Part shown: piece after piece, positions 41,377 through 52,078 of the stretch
Layout: each line of letters begins with the position of its first letter
Numbering within the stretch: position 1 is the first letter of the stretch
Assembly (NCBI RefSeq): GCF_000143415.4
Contig: NW_003314297.1
Span: forward strand, 1,390,412-1,454,411
DNA from: Selaginella moellendorffii
Lineage: Eukaryota; Streptophyta; Lycopodiopsida; Selaginellales; Selaginellaceae
Direction of reading: 5' to 3'
Length of the DNA stretch: 64,000 bases
The notes under the pieces: generated by a model
The model's database searches: none
Seen by the model: only the letters and a program-made list of their open reading frames with translations
What the model was told of the DNA's origin: nothing
Translations under genes and position numbers: made by a program

Positions 41377-42807
41377 CTATTGCAAAATCTGGACTCCTTG
41401 AACACCAACTTCTGCTTGTAAGCATTCAAACCCAGAGCTGTTTAGATCGTCGCTCACTTGTTCCAAGACCTTTGGAGACAGTCCTGCACGAGCGAGCGAG
41501 GGTTAGGAGAAGAACATAAAGAAGACTTGAGAAAAGCTTTCTACCTCTTGGAAGTAAAGTGATCACGCAGCCGCCACCTCCTCCTCCGGTGAGCTTGGAT
41601 TTCAAGCCGTACTTGGCTGTGATCTTGCAAATCTTCTCAATGGACGCATGGCTCACTCCAATCGTTCCAAGAAGACCTTGGTTCAAAACGACGAGCTCCT
41701 CCAGCTTTTCCTGCTGGGACTGATCCTGCGAAGCACGTAAACGAGTGAATTCTCCGCTGGGGAGACGCGAAAGTCTTGCTTACAGTCGCGGGCTGTGACT
41801 GGAGGATCCCGAGAAAGTCTTCCGAGATGGAATCGATAACATCAAAGATGCCAGACATGACCTTGGGGTGCTTCTCCTTGAGCTGACGAACGCCGCTCAC
41901 CAATTTCTTGGTGTCTCTGGGAACTTTGGTGTTCGTGATAAGCATTTGCAGCGAGGCCAGGTTTGTGAGCACTTCTCTCTTGTCATTCTTCATCTTGACA
42001 ACGTTTCCTGCCAAGATCATGATCTTGTGTAAACGAAGAAAAGAAAAGCAAGAACTACCGAAAGTACACACTGTATTGTCGATCCCGGATGGATTTCCAT
42101 GGATGATCTTCTCTGCCTCGAAAGCCCAGCTGCTGATGAGCCGTGCGTCGTCCTCGCAAACGCCGATCCAATTGCTCCCAGCAAGTTTCCCATCCTTTTG
42201 GGGACGAGCGAAAGCGAGGAGCGAGGCAGCCACTGAGACTGCTAGAGCTGCCGAGGATCCAAGCCCGCAAGACATGGGAATCTCCGACTCGATCGTCAAG
42301 ACCACCGGCTTCAACCTGGAAGAACCTCTGGCTCCTGTCAAAGAGAAGAAAAAACCATCTTTCCTTCTTACCCGACGATGGAGACGTAGAGGAACAAAAC
42401 AGCCACCACTCCTGCTAGTTTTCCACCAGAAAACTCGGGAGGAAGCTCACAATTTCCACGAGTCCCTCGCTTCTCCAGCAATGCCGCCAGTTTCCCTGCG
42501 AGATCCTGCCGCACAGCCATGGGATCCACTTCCTGCAGCGCCGAAATCCCCAGCTCCTGCCGGATGAAATCCAGCGACCACTCCAGCGTCACATTGAGAT
42601 CAGGCAGCACGAGAAGAAAGCTGGGGGAGTCTCCTGCTCTGGGCGATGAGGGATCAGACGAGCAGCCAGCGCCAGAGCTCGCGCCTTACCTCTCTCGATC
42701 CGTGCGCGCGTGTAGATCCCAATGGCGGCGGCCACGCCAGTGGATCCGTGGACGACGGCATGCTCCCCACACAGGATCACCTTCGCGGGCGCTCTGGCCA
42801 CAGCCAT
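41377..42807 (-). CDS. Mevalonate kinase, complete copy
   Basis: Mevalonate kinase phosphorylates mevalonate in the cytosolic isoprenoid pathway. Exon 1 (42690-42807) encodes MAVARAPAKVILCGEHAVVH and joins in phase to an exon starting 42633 (FLLVLPDLNVTLEWSLDF). The GHMP ATP loop PMSCGLGSSAALAVS and the C-terminal LTGGGGGGCVITLLP are intact, and the protein ends EVGVQGVQILQ. It is the only complete copy, because unit 1 lacks the first exons. The stop is 19 bases from the stop of ATXR2-like copy B. No transit peptide is seen, which suits a cytosolic or peroxisomal enzyme. Confidence 0.92.
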
Positions 42808-42971
42808 TGCCAGAAATCTAGGTCACAACCTATTTTAAAGCTACAGTTAAAACTCAATGCCAGTCAATTAAATAAGTAAGAAATGAAACACTTTTTACCA
42901 GGTTTGACTGGCCTAAAAGGGTCAACACTGGTAACAATATCTTACAATCAAGCTAAACACTCCTTGATCGA

Positions 42972-45421
42972 TCACGGTTGGTCTGTGAGCGCGAGAGTAT
43001 GCCACCACCCACACGCTACGTTTACTGCCCGGTGCTCGAGCGGAACTTCATGAGGAGTATCACGGTCGCCCGTGTCGCCAAGTCCTAGCTGCCAAGTTTC
43101 CAAAATCATCAAGAGGGCTTTGCAAGCAAAAAGAGAATACAGCTACTTACCTGGCCATACTTGTTCCATCCCCAGCAAAAAACCTTCCCCTTTTCTGCTC
43201 AAAAGAACAAAAAAACCAACTTCTGGTTGGAAATGCGGATTTTTGTGGAGCTCAGTACCTGTGGTTATTGCGCTGTGTCGAGCACCGCAGGACACTGACT
43301 TTGCGCACTCGTCCTCCAGCACCGCGGCCTCTACAAGCTTAGGGAGCGTCTGCAAACAAGACAGTGGTTAAGTTAAGCTTGAAGAATTTTTGATCAAGAG
43401 TTTTCACCACCTCCGAGTGATCGCCCCCAACGCCGAGTTGTCCGAACTGATTCCCACCAAAAGCGTACACCTCCCCAGTATCTGTGATGCACAGTGTGTG
43501 CCAAAGCCCAGATGCGATCGCTGTAACGTGGAGACCACCAAGAGAAGACACGTAGTTTGGGCTGAGCTCGTCTTCTGTGCTGCCTTGCCCACACTGAAAC
43601 ACAGGACTTTTCTTCAGGACACGACAAGTAAAACAGCTAAAACGTTACCTGGCCGTAGAGTCCCCATCCGAAAGTCAGAACAGCTCCACCATCTACAGCA
43701 AAAAACTTTTAGACTAACTTTCAGACTTGTAGATATCGTCAAGCTTGTAACCTGTTAAGATTGCACTGTGTCGCCCACCACAAGCAATTCCAACTATATA
43801 ACTACCCGGTGGCTTTACTGCACCAGCCCTGTTGCCTTTTCTCAGCCAGTAAGTTGACGGCTCCAGCGGTATTGGCTGCGGTGACGAGACCGTGCGCATG
43901 CGAGTACCCAGGCCCAGCTGACCTTCGCCTCCATATCCCCAGCTCCATACCTGGCCAGTGTCTAAAATCCGAAACAAAACGCTTATGAGAGCGACAGAGT
44001 GAACGAAAGAAAGTAAAAGCCACGGAAAAACTTGCCTGTAAGTGCCAAAGTATGTCGCCCTCCCGTTGCGACAAGAATAACTTTGGCAGGCATTGGAACA
44101 CAGCACAGAGGTGCTACCACCGCTTCGTCGACACCAGCTCCAGGACTGTCAGGAGAGCCAGCTTCATCCGTGCTGACTTTGCGTTTCTTGCTGGAATCAA
44201 CTTTGTCATTGACCTTTAGAGCACTGCGAGGACTCTGTACTCTGCTACTGCTTGATCCTAGTCGGTGTTTCTCTGGAGAATTGTGGTCGGGTCCAGCCCG
44301 TTTCAGCCTACGACGCGCCTCTGGGGAGTGCCCGGGACTCGAGTCCAAGTCGGGTTCCACGTGTTTTAACTCTTCGGTTCGTCCTTGATAGTCGTAAGGA
44401 TCTCCCGAAACACCCTGCTCCACACAGTTTTTGTCACTTGGAACGCATTCCTTCCATCCCCACGTATACACTTCGCCAGTCTCTGAAACGAAAAGATCGG
44501 TTTTTTCCCGATGCTCAAACCTCCACTAACCTGTCACAACAGCGCAATGGGCCCAGCCTGCAGCTGCAAAAATCGCTGGCGGTGTTTGTAATGGGAAAGG
44601 TTCCGGATGCTCCTGAACACAGAAGTTGCAGATAAACAAAGTTAAGTTGGCAGAATATAATATACCTGGTGTTTTCCGGAAATGTGGTAACACTGCCCAA
44701 GATCATCAGTCGAGCCCCAAGTATGCAATTTTCCACTCTCTGTTGTGTTAGGATCCATCAAAGGAAGAAACAACAAAAGCCACAACACAAAGTTAGAATT
44801 TTATTGTTTTTTACTGAAGAAGATAAGCTCTGGCATCTGCAAAACTGCCACCGAGAAAAACGAAGAGCATCAATACAAAAGGAAAAGGATGTCAGCTAAA
44901 GGAGGCATTTGGAAAATGCAATAAACAGGCAGGCAATGGGCTAAAACTGGATGGTTACAGTGTTTTTTTTCTCTTTTTTTGTTGGTCTTCAAAGCAGCAA
45001 CTTCACCGAGTCTGCAACTTAAAAACAAGGCACAGAACAAACAGAAAAACTGTGAGATCGATCGAGCGGATAAGCTCGAGAAAACAACGAGACCCACGGC
45101 AAAAAAGAAAGAGAGGCTTGTAACACAAAGGGAAAGAACTCACTCACTCAAGCGGCTGCATACCCATCTTCATTCCATCTGCATTCTTGCGACTGTTTCG
45201 TTTCTGTTCCTACCTGAGAGAGCTAGAGCAAAACCACAACCTCCACTACACACAGCCCTCCACCCATCGTCGGGGCTCGCCGGCGACACCTTGGTGGGAA
45301 CGACGATCGGTGATCTCTGCGGCGACGATGCCGGCAAATACCCCCACATACGTACACCGAGCTTCCTCGTACCCTGGATCTCCATCAATCCAGCGCTCAC
45401 CTTCTTCACCGGGCTCGGCAT
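42972..45421 (-). CDS. RCC1-repeat (seven-bladed propeller) protein
   Basis: At least nine short exons encode RCC1 repeats: KLHTWGSTDDLGQCYH, VYTWGWKECVPSD, TGGRHTLALT, VWSWGYGGEGQLGLGTR, CGGRHSAIL, VLTFGWGLYGQ, VYAFGGNQFGQLGVG, VFCWGWNKYGQ and LGLGDTGDRDTPHEV ending ACGWWHTLALTDQP. A long charged insertion between blades (GHSPEARRRLKRAGPDH to KKRKVSTDEAGSP) contains a likely nuclear localisation signal. This layout resembles plant TCF1-like RCC1 proteins more than UVR8; I am not certain of the subgroup. The last exon uses the acceptor that restores LGLGD rather than one four bases later. The first intron is long for this genome, about 450 bases. AAACCCTAA lies at 45469-45477 ahead of the start. 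Confidence 0.85.
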
Positions 45422-45584
45422 TGCTATCCGGCTGCTTCCACCAACACGAAAACCCCCAAATCACTGTTAAACCCTAAAGTGGCATCCATGAGAAGCTTCT
45501 AGACCGCTTATTAGCTCGACATTTTGTGGCCCAAAAGCACCCAGGAAATATCCGGCAGGGACAGCTGGCAGCACGAAACGCATT

Positions 45585-45832
45585 CCACGTCAGTAGCGCA
45601 AGGACCAGGTGGCAGCCACGTCAAGGTCACGTGCTCGGATATGCATGAACATAATAATGGTGTCCCATTAGCAGCCGTGGATTATGACGTGCCACGCTCG
45701 CCATGCAAACACACACTTGGCAGTTGCTCAGCGCCCGCACCTCCCAGATTCCCTTGTTACCCTTGCCAAAGCAAAATCACATCTATCCTCCCCTCATCTT
45801 CATCCCTTCCCAGCTATAAGAGCTCCATATTC
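45585..45832 (+). promoter_or_regulatory. ACGT-element cluster and TATA box
   Basis: In the gap between the RCC1 and membrane-protein genes are CCACGTCA (45590), CCACGTCA (45617), TCACGTGC (45628) and GACGTGCC (45687), then a TATA-like CTATAAGAG at 45823 and a CT-rich run before the ATG at 45918. The TATA box orientation favours the plus-strand gene. Confidence 0.5.
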
Positions 45833-45917
45833 TTGATTCCTTGCGCCAGATCTCTCTCTCTCTCTCCCATTCCTAAAACTCCTTGGTCGATCGATCTAGG
45901 GAAGGAGCGCTCTCGCC

Positions 45918-46944
45918 ATGGTGAAGCTCGTCTCCTCGCGCACAGCGCGGCTCTACGCCCCTGGCGGCTACCGCGAGCTCCTCGAGGGGATCAATGGATT
46001 CATCTATGTTCTTGGCGCGGTGCTCATCCTTGCCGGCTTGATCTTCCAGCTCCCCAGCCACGAGAACAGCAAGCTCGGATTGATCCTCGCCCTCACCGGA
46101 TCCATCCTTATCCTCCTTGTTAATTTGCATGATCTATACGCCCACCTCGCCGGCGTGGATTTCAAACTGGAGCTGCTCAAGGTGGATCCGCAGTACATCC
46201 TGGTCGAGATCGCCGTGCCCGTCGTCACCGCGCTGGGATCGTTCCTCGTGTTCTTGGGCCTGCTCTTCTTGCTCCTGGTAAGCACAAAAAGTTCCAGTCT
46301 CTGGTTTGAATTTTCTGGATCCCCTGGATCGATCGATCGTGCAGACTGCCAAGGGGAGGTACTCGCATCACACCAGGAACTCCCTCGCGGTCCACGGATT
46401 GAGAATGCTCATCGCGGGGCCGGCATTGTGGCTGCTCGCGTCGATCCACAACATCTTCCAGCTCTACGAGCGCGCGAGCTTGGGCGTCCAGGCCTACGAG
46501 CGGGGGGTCACTGTGTGCTTCGTCATCGCTAGCACGCTACTGCTGTGTGGAGGAGTGATCGGATTGCCATACTGGCCCAAGACGGTGGAGAGGAGGCTCC
46601 AGGTAATGGACTCGATTCTTTTCAATTTCAAAACCCTAAATTTTTCTGTCTTCTCGCAGAGCAATGCGACCTGGTTTGCGATCCTGGGCGCGGCGCTGCT
46701 TGTTCTGGGCGGAATTGTCAACCTGATGAGGATCTCAACGCTGCAGCGCCTGGAGCGCGAAGGTCCTGGCCATGGCGGCGAATTTCTGAGAGGTGGCGCG
46801 CAGGAGAGCCTTAACCGCATGCGCGGCGAATCAGGCGAGCCATTCCTGGAGGGCAGTGCCAAGCACCGCGAGGATGTGGAGGGCGGTGAAGGTCGCAGCT
46901 TGTACAAGGATGTGGTTGCTGGCTCTCCAGAGCGCCTCTACTAG
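45918..46944 (+). CDS. Multi-pass membrane protein of unknown function
   Basis: Three exons (45918-46277, 46345-46602, 46660-46944), all phase 0, give 300 residues. I see about six hydrophobic segments: GFIYVLGAVLILAGLIFQLP, LGLILALTGSILILLVNL, VTALGSFLVFLGLLFLLL, LIAGPALWLLASI, CFVIASTLLLCGGVIGLP and FAILGAALLVLGGIVNLM. The C-terminal 70 residues are hydrophilic and rich in Gly, Glu and Arg and are probably cytosolic. There is no obvious transporter or enzyme motif. The N-terminus MVKLVSSRTARLY has no cleavable signal. I do not recognise the family. The ACGT elements upstream could make it ABA- or stress-responsive. Confidence 0.8.
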
Positions 46945-48121
46945 AACCCTAAAAACAGAGTGTCCGTAAATAATTCACCCGTTTGTAGGGCTTTTTTTAT
47001 TCTATGTTAAAATTTTATTGATATGCCCTAAATCCTTATACATTTTTTCTAAAGGCATGAAAGCAATATGTATAGATTTGTTTATATGGTCCACTTGAAA
47101 TAATGCTTTGACAGTGAAATGCTTGTTTTCCTCGAACCTGTAAAGATTGAGGGGAGGAGTCCAACGAGATCCTCGGTAATATAGTGCCGTGAGACCGTAT
47201 GACTTGCCACCTTTCACAGCGTTGTCGCTTTAAGCTCGATCCAGATGTGTGGACTCGACGATTTCCACATTGATCCACCAAAATGGAGAGCTCTGTTGAG
47301 ACGCAACATGTCCCTGTCCCACAAAAATAACCTTTTTAATGGCTGCCATCTTTTATATTGAACGGTGTGCTGGATCAATAACTGCTTGACTTTCGTGGAA
47401 TGCATTGATCAGTCGAGTTACCAGAGAGGCTGGGGCTGAGGCCAATACTAGAGCAGTGTATCTTTGGAAATCATCCCCTTCTCATCATGATGTCGGACTT
47501 CATATGGGGTCCAGCGCGCTCCTGGCAATCCAAGCTTCTTCCCTTCACACTGTATAGGGACAAATGCACTATCTGCACCCTATTGTCTCTTTGATGAGGT
47601 TGAAGGTTTTCAGTATAGAGATGCTGGTGTTGTACATGCTTCTTGGTGGGCACTATAAAACCCTGTAAACAGTTAAGTGAATGAATATAGGTGGAGACAA
47701 GGAATTCAACCTTGCCTACTGTGGCAGTAAGAAAGGAAAGCTTTCCCGCTTATGTGAATTGGCTGCTTGGTTGGGTGTGAAGTCATCAAGTCAAAGACAA
47801 TGAAAGAAGATATGTTTTTGAGGGTCTTGCAATGCTTAATTGAACACCTAAGAATACAGATGCAAATTCAAAACCTTATCACTCATGGTCCCTTTAATCT
47901 TCAAATTTGAATACCCACGTTTCTCTTAATAACAATACTAAGTTGAGTACAATTTGAATCTTTAGGGCAAGTTTTAGATTTAGCATCCATGATTACAGCC
48001 GATCTTGACCTGATCTTGCACAGCTGGCTCTCCAAGAAGGATATCACATGAGCGGCGTTCACAATGGTTGTTTGACCGATGTGGATCATACATGACAAGA
48101 ACTATTTTCTTTGAAGTGTTT
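46945..48121. other. Intergenic, possible retroelement debris
   Basis: No gene is supported. On the minus strand, frames at 47002-47217 and 47214-47405 (with PHIWIELKATTL at the end of the second) have the look of decayed LINE-type sequence, but I cannot match a domain. Most of the rest is AT-rich. Confidence 0.35.
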
Positions 48122-48477
48122 CTATACAAACGGTGTCTTGGTGAATGGAGCTGGATGGTCGTCTGGATTCTTAGCTTCTTCGTGGTGCTGCGCCTTCTTG
48201 GCCTCAGCTCGGTCGGTGGCGGCGGCCTGGCGCGTGTCCTTGGTCAAATCCGCGGCGATGCCCGCCTCTTCGTCCCCTGCCCCTTTCATCTTCTCGGCCT
48301 GCATACATCGCGCATTGCAATCCCGGGGATCAAACTCTAAGCGAGAAAAGAAAAAACCCTAACCTGCGCTGAGATCGTTGCTCCCGCCTTCTCCAAGTTC
48401 TCCTGCATCGTCGCGCCCGCGTTCTTGAGGCCCTCCGCCACGGAAACCCCCTTGTCCTGCCCTGGTGCTTGCTTCAT
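48122..48477 (-). CDS. Small LEA-like hydrophilic protein
   Basis: Two exons (48364-48477 and 48122-48298) give 96 residues: MKQAPGQDKGVSVAEGLKNA, then GATMQENLEKAGATISAQ, AEKMKGAGDEEAGIAADL and an Ala/Asp/His-rich tail ending PAPFTKTPFV. It is very hydrophilic, lacks Cys and Trp, and has amphipathic Ala/Lys/Glu segments like group 1 or related LEA proteins, which limit aggregation during drying. The phase-0 intron of 65 bases begins GTTAGGG. Two strong ABREs lie upstream. Exact LEA group is uncertain. Confidence 0.68.
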
Positions 48478-48571
48478 CGCGATCGATTCTAGTCACAAAG
48501 AAACACAATCCCTAGGATCCTTCTTGCGATGCTCTTCTTTTTCACTCCGCGGAGAACAAGCAAACTAGATG

Positions 48572-48616
48572 CCACGTGTGAGGGTCCGTGGCGCATTCTC
48601 AAACCCGACACGTGTC
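48572..48616. promoter_or_regulatory. Paired ABREs between LEA-like and RING genes
   Basis: CCACGTGT (48572-48579) and the palindrome GACACGTGTC (48607-48616) lie about 95-140 bases upstream of the minus-strand LEA-like start and also upstream of the plus-strand RING gene. They may serve either or both. Confidence 0.6.
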
Positions 48617-48719
48617 TGGGTATGGATGCTTCTGGCATATTCGAACTTTCGCGCTTCCCCGGAATGTGAAGGGGCATTCCGTTATATTGTTGTAGGGCTG
48701 GGCGATGTTTCTCCCCCAA

Positions 48720-50087
48720 ATGGGCACCAAGCGAGTAGACATCGCCGACTGGCTGGAGAGCCAGAAGAAGGACTACGCGCCCAGCAGCTTGGATCGCTAC
48801 CTCTCCCACCCCGAGAGCCCCACAAGCCCCCGATGGGATTCGCTCGCCCCATCGCAGCACCAGCAAACGCCCCCGGGATCATCATCCATGAGCTCCGCCT
48901 CCTCCTCTCCCAATCCCTCCTTCTCCGCCAATACCACACCCCGGGCCGCGGGGGGATCGTGTCTCCCCTTGCCCTCGCCGCTCTCGATCCAGTACGCCAA
49001 GGGCGAGATGGTGGCGGTGCGCTGCAATCGCCACAAGTGGCTCCTGGGCGAAGTGAGGCGACTGTCCACGCGGGGGGTTAGGGTTTGGGTGCGCGAGGCG
49101 GGCCTCCTCGTCAACGTCCCCAAGCAGCTCCTGGCCACGCACCTCCACAAGATGGCCACCTCCATGGACCAGCAGGGATTCATCCACTACTCGCTCCCAC
49201 CGGGCGACGCAAACGCGTCCATTCTCGCCGCCGAGGCCATGGAATCCTCGCCCAGCGGCGCCCCGCGCTTCCTCGTCCAGTGCGTCCGCCCCGCGCATCT
49301 CTCCCACCGCCAGCTCTTCCTGGCGCCGCAGGGATCCGCCGGCGCCACCACCGCCGGCGGCGCCAACGCCTGCGCGATCTGTGGCCACGACGTGATCGTC
49401 GAGGACGAGGCGGTGGCGCCCTGGGATTGCAATCACTCCTGCCACATCGATTGCATCCAGGACAAGCCGCGCTTCTTCTCCACCATGAATTGCCCAGTTT
49501 GCGCCGAGCAGTCGACGTCGCCCTCCACGGCGTCGTCGTCCCCGGCGACACCCCCGCCATATCCCGCCCAGTTTGGGATCGACGGCCCTCATCATGTAGA
49601 GCCCAGGGAATCGACGGCGGAGAGTCCGCCTCCTCAGCCGCTGAAAACCATCGATGAGGACACGCCGGAGCTCCGCACGCCCAAGCCCTCTCTCAAGCCC
49701 GCCATCAAGAAGCAGAGCGTGAGCTTCTCGTCCGACATGCAACCGCCTCAAGCGTCCTCGTCTTCTTCCTCCATCGCCACTTCCAAGAAGAGCGGCGTTG
49801 GCAGCAGTAGTAGTAGCGCTGCGCCAGCGCCATCCACCGCTTCTACTGCTACTTCTCTCGCGGAGCGGATGAAGAGGTTCTCAATCGGTGGCGGTGGAGC
49901 TCAAGCTAGCAATGAGCAACAGCAGCAGCAAGGGGAATGGCTAACGGTGATCAGGGACGGGCAAGACACGAGGCAGACGGCCTCGCAGCAGAGGATTGAG
50001 CATATGGCACGGGCAAAAGAGAACACTTTCTCTGCAAAAGCCAAGCAGCAGCAACAGCAACAACAACAGCAGCTCAGAATTCAGTGA
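48720..50087 (+). CDS. RING-H2-type protein, probable E3 ubiquitin ligase
   Basis: An intronless frame gives 455 residues from the Met of MGTKRVDIADWLESQKKDYA; an in-frame Met five codons earlier is possible. The N-terminal part is Ser/Pro-rich, followed by a compact basic-aromatic domain (GEMVAVRCNRHKWLLGEVRR, VRVWVREAGLLVNVPKQLLA). The RING lies at about residues 222-263: CAIC, then WDCNHSCHIDC and NCPVC, fitting C-x2-C, C-x-H-x2-H-x2-C, C-x2-C. The C-terminal 190 residues are low complexity with serine runs and a glutamine-rich end (QQQQQQQQ near 50050). E3 activity is inferred from the RING. The first domain resembles plant proteins I cannot name. Confidence 0.75.
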   Translation: MGTKRVDIADWLESQKKDYAPSSLDRYLSHPESPTSPRWDSLAPSQHQQTPPGSSSMSSASSSPNPSFSANTTPRAAGGSCLPLPSPLSIQYAKGEMVAVRCNRHKWLLGEVRRLSTRGVRVWVREAGLLVNVPKQLLATHLHKMATSMDQQGFIHYSLPPGDANASILAAEAMESSPSGAPRFLVQCVRPAHLSHRQLFLAPQGSAGATTAGGANACAICGHDVIVEDEAVAPWDCNHSCHIDCIQDKPRFFSTMNCPVCAEQSTSPSTASSSPATPPPYPAQFGIDGPHHVEPRESTAESPPPQPLKTIDEDTPELRTPKPSLKPAIKKQSVSFSSDMQPPQASSSSSSIATSKKSGVGSSSSSAAPAPSTASTATSLAERMKRFSIGGGGAQASNEQQQQQGEWLTVIRDGQDTRQTASQQRIEHMARAKENTFSAKAKQQQQQQQQQLRIQ

Positions 50088-50680
50088 AAGTTTCTGTTTC
50101 TTTTTCTACTTGAGTGCAAATTAGTGAAATTTTGTATCATATCAGCTGACGTGTCATAGACAAATATGTGCTAAGCCATGACTTTCATTGACATTACATT
50201 GACTTTGATTATCATTTTTAGCTGGAGAGCTCAAATGTAGTCCGGGGTCGAAATGGTTAGCTACTATGATTTTAAAAACTTTTAAGAGTCTCCAGTCAAT
50301 GACAGCACGGTAGTACTTTGCTTAGAATTCGCTGGAATCTAAGGAAGTGGGCAGACAAATCATCTCATAGACTGCATGACGTAAAAACTACTCTATGTTG
50401 AGCTTTGAAAGTTAGCTATTCGAAGGAAACCGTGATTCAAAGCCAAGATCGCGTTATTTTCCACAGCCTATTAACAAGCTCGTCTAAATCCTCTCGGAAC
50501 AAATCGGGATTTTTGGTCGCTGTGCTCTTCATGCGCTGTTGTTATTTCTTCAATAGGATCCTATTTCCGGATAGATCGAACAAATCAGGGAGGGAATGAA
50601 TACCTCTTTCCACGAATATTTATAGAGACTTCTATATTATCGATCGATTGAGGGACGAACTATGTGGCAATAAATCTGAT
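50088..50680. other. Intergenic
   Basis: Probable 3' regions of the RING gene and of the Stig1-like gene. I see no gene, tRNA or repeat. Confidence 0.5.
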
Positions 50681-51031
50681 TCAGTAGCCACAGATGCCAA
50701 AATCGCAGCGCAGCGGTCGGCGGCAGACGTTCCCACAGGTGCCGCAGTTCCTCCTGCTGCGATCCAGATCCACGCATCGCCCCCTGCAGCAGCTGAATCC
50801 AAACCCACACCGATTGAAGCACCGCCCGCAGTGCGCCGGATCGCCCAAGATGTCGACGCATCGCCTGTTGCAGCAAATCGGCCCGGCGGGCCTGTTCCTG
50901 GGATTCAAGCACACCAACGGATTGGAGTTGCAGTTTCTTCTCGTCCTCGGCGGCGCCGCTTGCCCATCGCTGCCGCTGGGCGCGAACACCAGAATGATCA
51001 GAGCTAGGAGGAGCAAGAACCTGAGCAGCAT
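50681..51031 (-). CDS. Stig1-like secreted cysteine-rich protein
   Basis: A single exon of 116 residues starts with a signal peptide (MLLRFLLLLALIILVFAPSG). The mature part carries the Stig1 cysteine array: NPLVCLNPRNRPAGPICC, NRRCVDILGDPAHCGRCFNR, CGFGFSCCRGRCVDL, NCGTCGNVC and LRCDFGICGY, about sixteen cysteines. Stig1 proteins are small apoplastic peptides known from stigma secretions and from limiting exudate or reactive oxygen responses in flowering plants; the role in a seedless plant is unknown. The two CCxxRCVDL-type modules look like an internal duplication. Confidence 0.86.
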   Translation of the reverse strand: MLLRFLLLLALIILVFAPSGSDGQAAPPRTRRNCNSNPLVCLNPRNRPAGPICCNRRCVDILGDPAHCGRCFNRCGFGFSCCRGRCVDLDRSRRNCGTCGNVCRRPLRCDFGICGY

Positions 51032-51390
51032 TGTGTCGCCGTCGCTGGCGCGATTGGAGATCTGGGAAGCGCGAGCCCTTCCCTTGTTCTTGAAGCGCGT
51101 ATGGGAATTTCTAGCCGTGATTTCTCAATTCCTTGTGCTTCAAGTCGGGCATAACTCGAGCGCCGGGCATGTTCCTTAATTTCAAATTTTCAAACCCAGA
51201 CGATGCTCGAGAATATTCTTTTGTCCACGTGTGCGCTAGATTGAATCTAGAGCGTTGACTTGCGACGGTGGAGTGGCCACAAGAAAAAACGTGTGGAGTT
51301 TCGCAATCGTGGAAAGAGAAAGAAAGTCGCATTTTTTTTTCCAAGAGATTAGCTCTCGCAAATTCATTACAAAGATCCAGACAAATCGAT

Positions 51391-52078
51391 CTATTTCCCC
51401 TTCTTGGCAGCGGCGAGCTTCCTCTCGATCGTGAAGAAGATCGCGAGCGATCCCACGGAGAAGAGGGAGAAGCAAGCGGTGGCAATGTAGAGCGATTTGG
51501 GGCGGCCGGTGATTGGGATCACGGTGAAGATGTTCTCCGTCTTGGCCGCGTTCGTGCTCTGCCCGTACGCGACTTGGCTCCCGGTCGAGTTGATCGCGTA
51601 AGCTCGCACGAAGTAGAGCGCTCCCGGGATGTCCTTGGAGATGAGCCACTCGGTGGAGTTTCCAGCGGCGCCCGCGTAGGACTGCGTCGCGATGTCGAAT
51701 TGGCACGTCTTGTCCTTCTTGAGATCATCGGTGCTCTTCCTCCAGCCGCGGTTTTCCTGGCTAGGCGGCGCGTAGCAGAGCTTGAGCTTGATGTTCTTGA
51801 AGTTTGTGGGAGCTGGGACGGAGGAATTCACGGACCAGTTGATCAGGAGTCGGTCCTTTCCGGATTCCACGGCTGATCGGAACCAAGGTAAGCGAAGAAC
51901 ACCACGAAGAACAAAGAAGAGCTCTCTACTTACAGTTTAAGAAGCGCCCTTGCTCGTTCATCGCCACCGTCACGACCAAGCTCCTCGGCAAGCTCGCGAA
52001 GGAAACACCGCCATGGACGGATCGCGCCAAAGCGAGGAAAGCAATCGACACGAGCAGCACGCAATCGAAAACAGCCAT
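51391..52078 (-). CDS. NRT3/NAR2 high-affinity nitrate transport accessory protein
   Basis: Two exons (51934-52078 and 51391-51872) give about 208 residues. A signal peptide (MAVFDCVLLVSIAFLALARS) leads into an extracellular Ig-like domain with family blocks INWSVNSSVPAP, IKLKLCYAPPSQENRGWRKS, DLKKDKTCQFDI, YFVRAYAINSTGSQVAYGQS and TNAAKTENIFTV. A C-terminal membrane helix (ATACFSLFSVGSLAIFFTI) and a basic tail end the protein. NAR2 proteins pair with NRT2 carriers at the plasma membrane for high-affinity nitrate uptake; no NRT2 gene lies in the window. The C in CYAP and the R-W-R region are kept. Confidence 0.92.

Larger units (their letters stand above)
35022..42282. repeat. Tandem segmental duplication, unit 2 (about 7.26 kb)
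   Basis: Second copy of the 27840-35021 unit. Homology ends at 42282 inside mevalonate kinase, where unit 1 was cut. Main length differences are a nine-base loss in the tRNA, an AT-rich insertion near 36.9-37.18 kb and shorter fragments at 37.2-37.55 kb. Confidence 0.93.

Noticed and set aside
48882-49751. 289-codon minus-strand frame inside the RING gene
   Set aside because: GC-rich coding sequence leaves such shadows; the plus strand has a complete RING and fewer biased residues.
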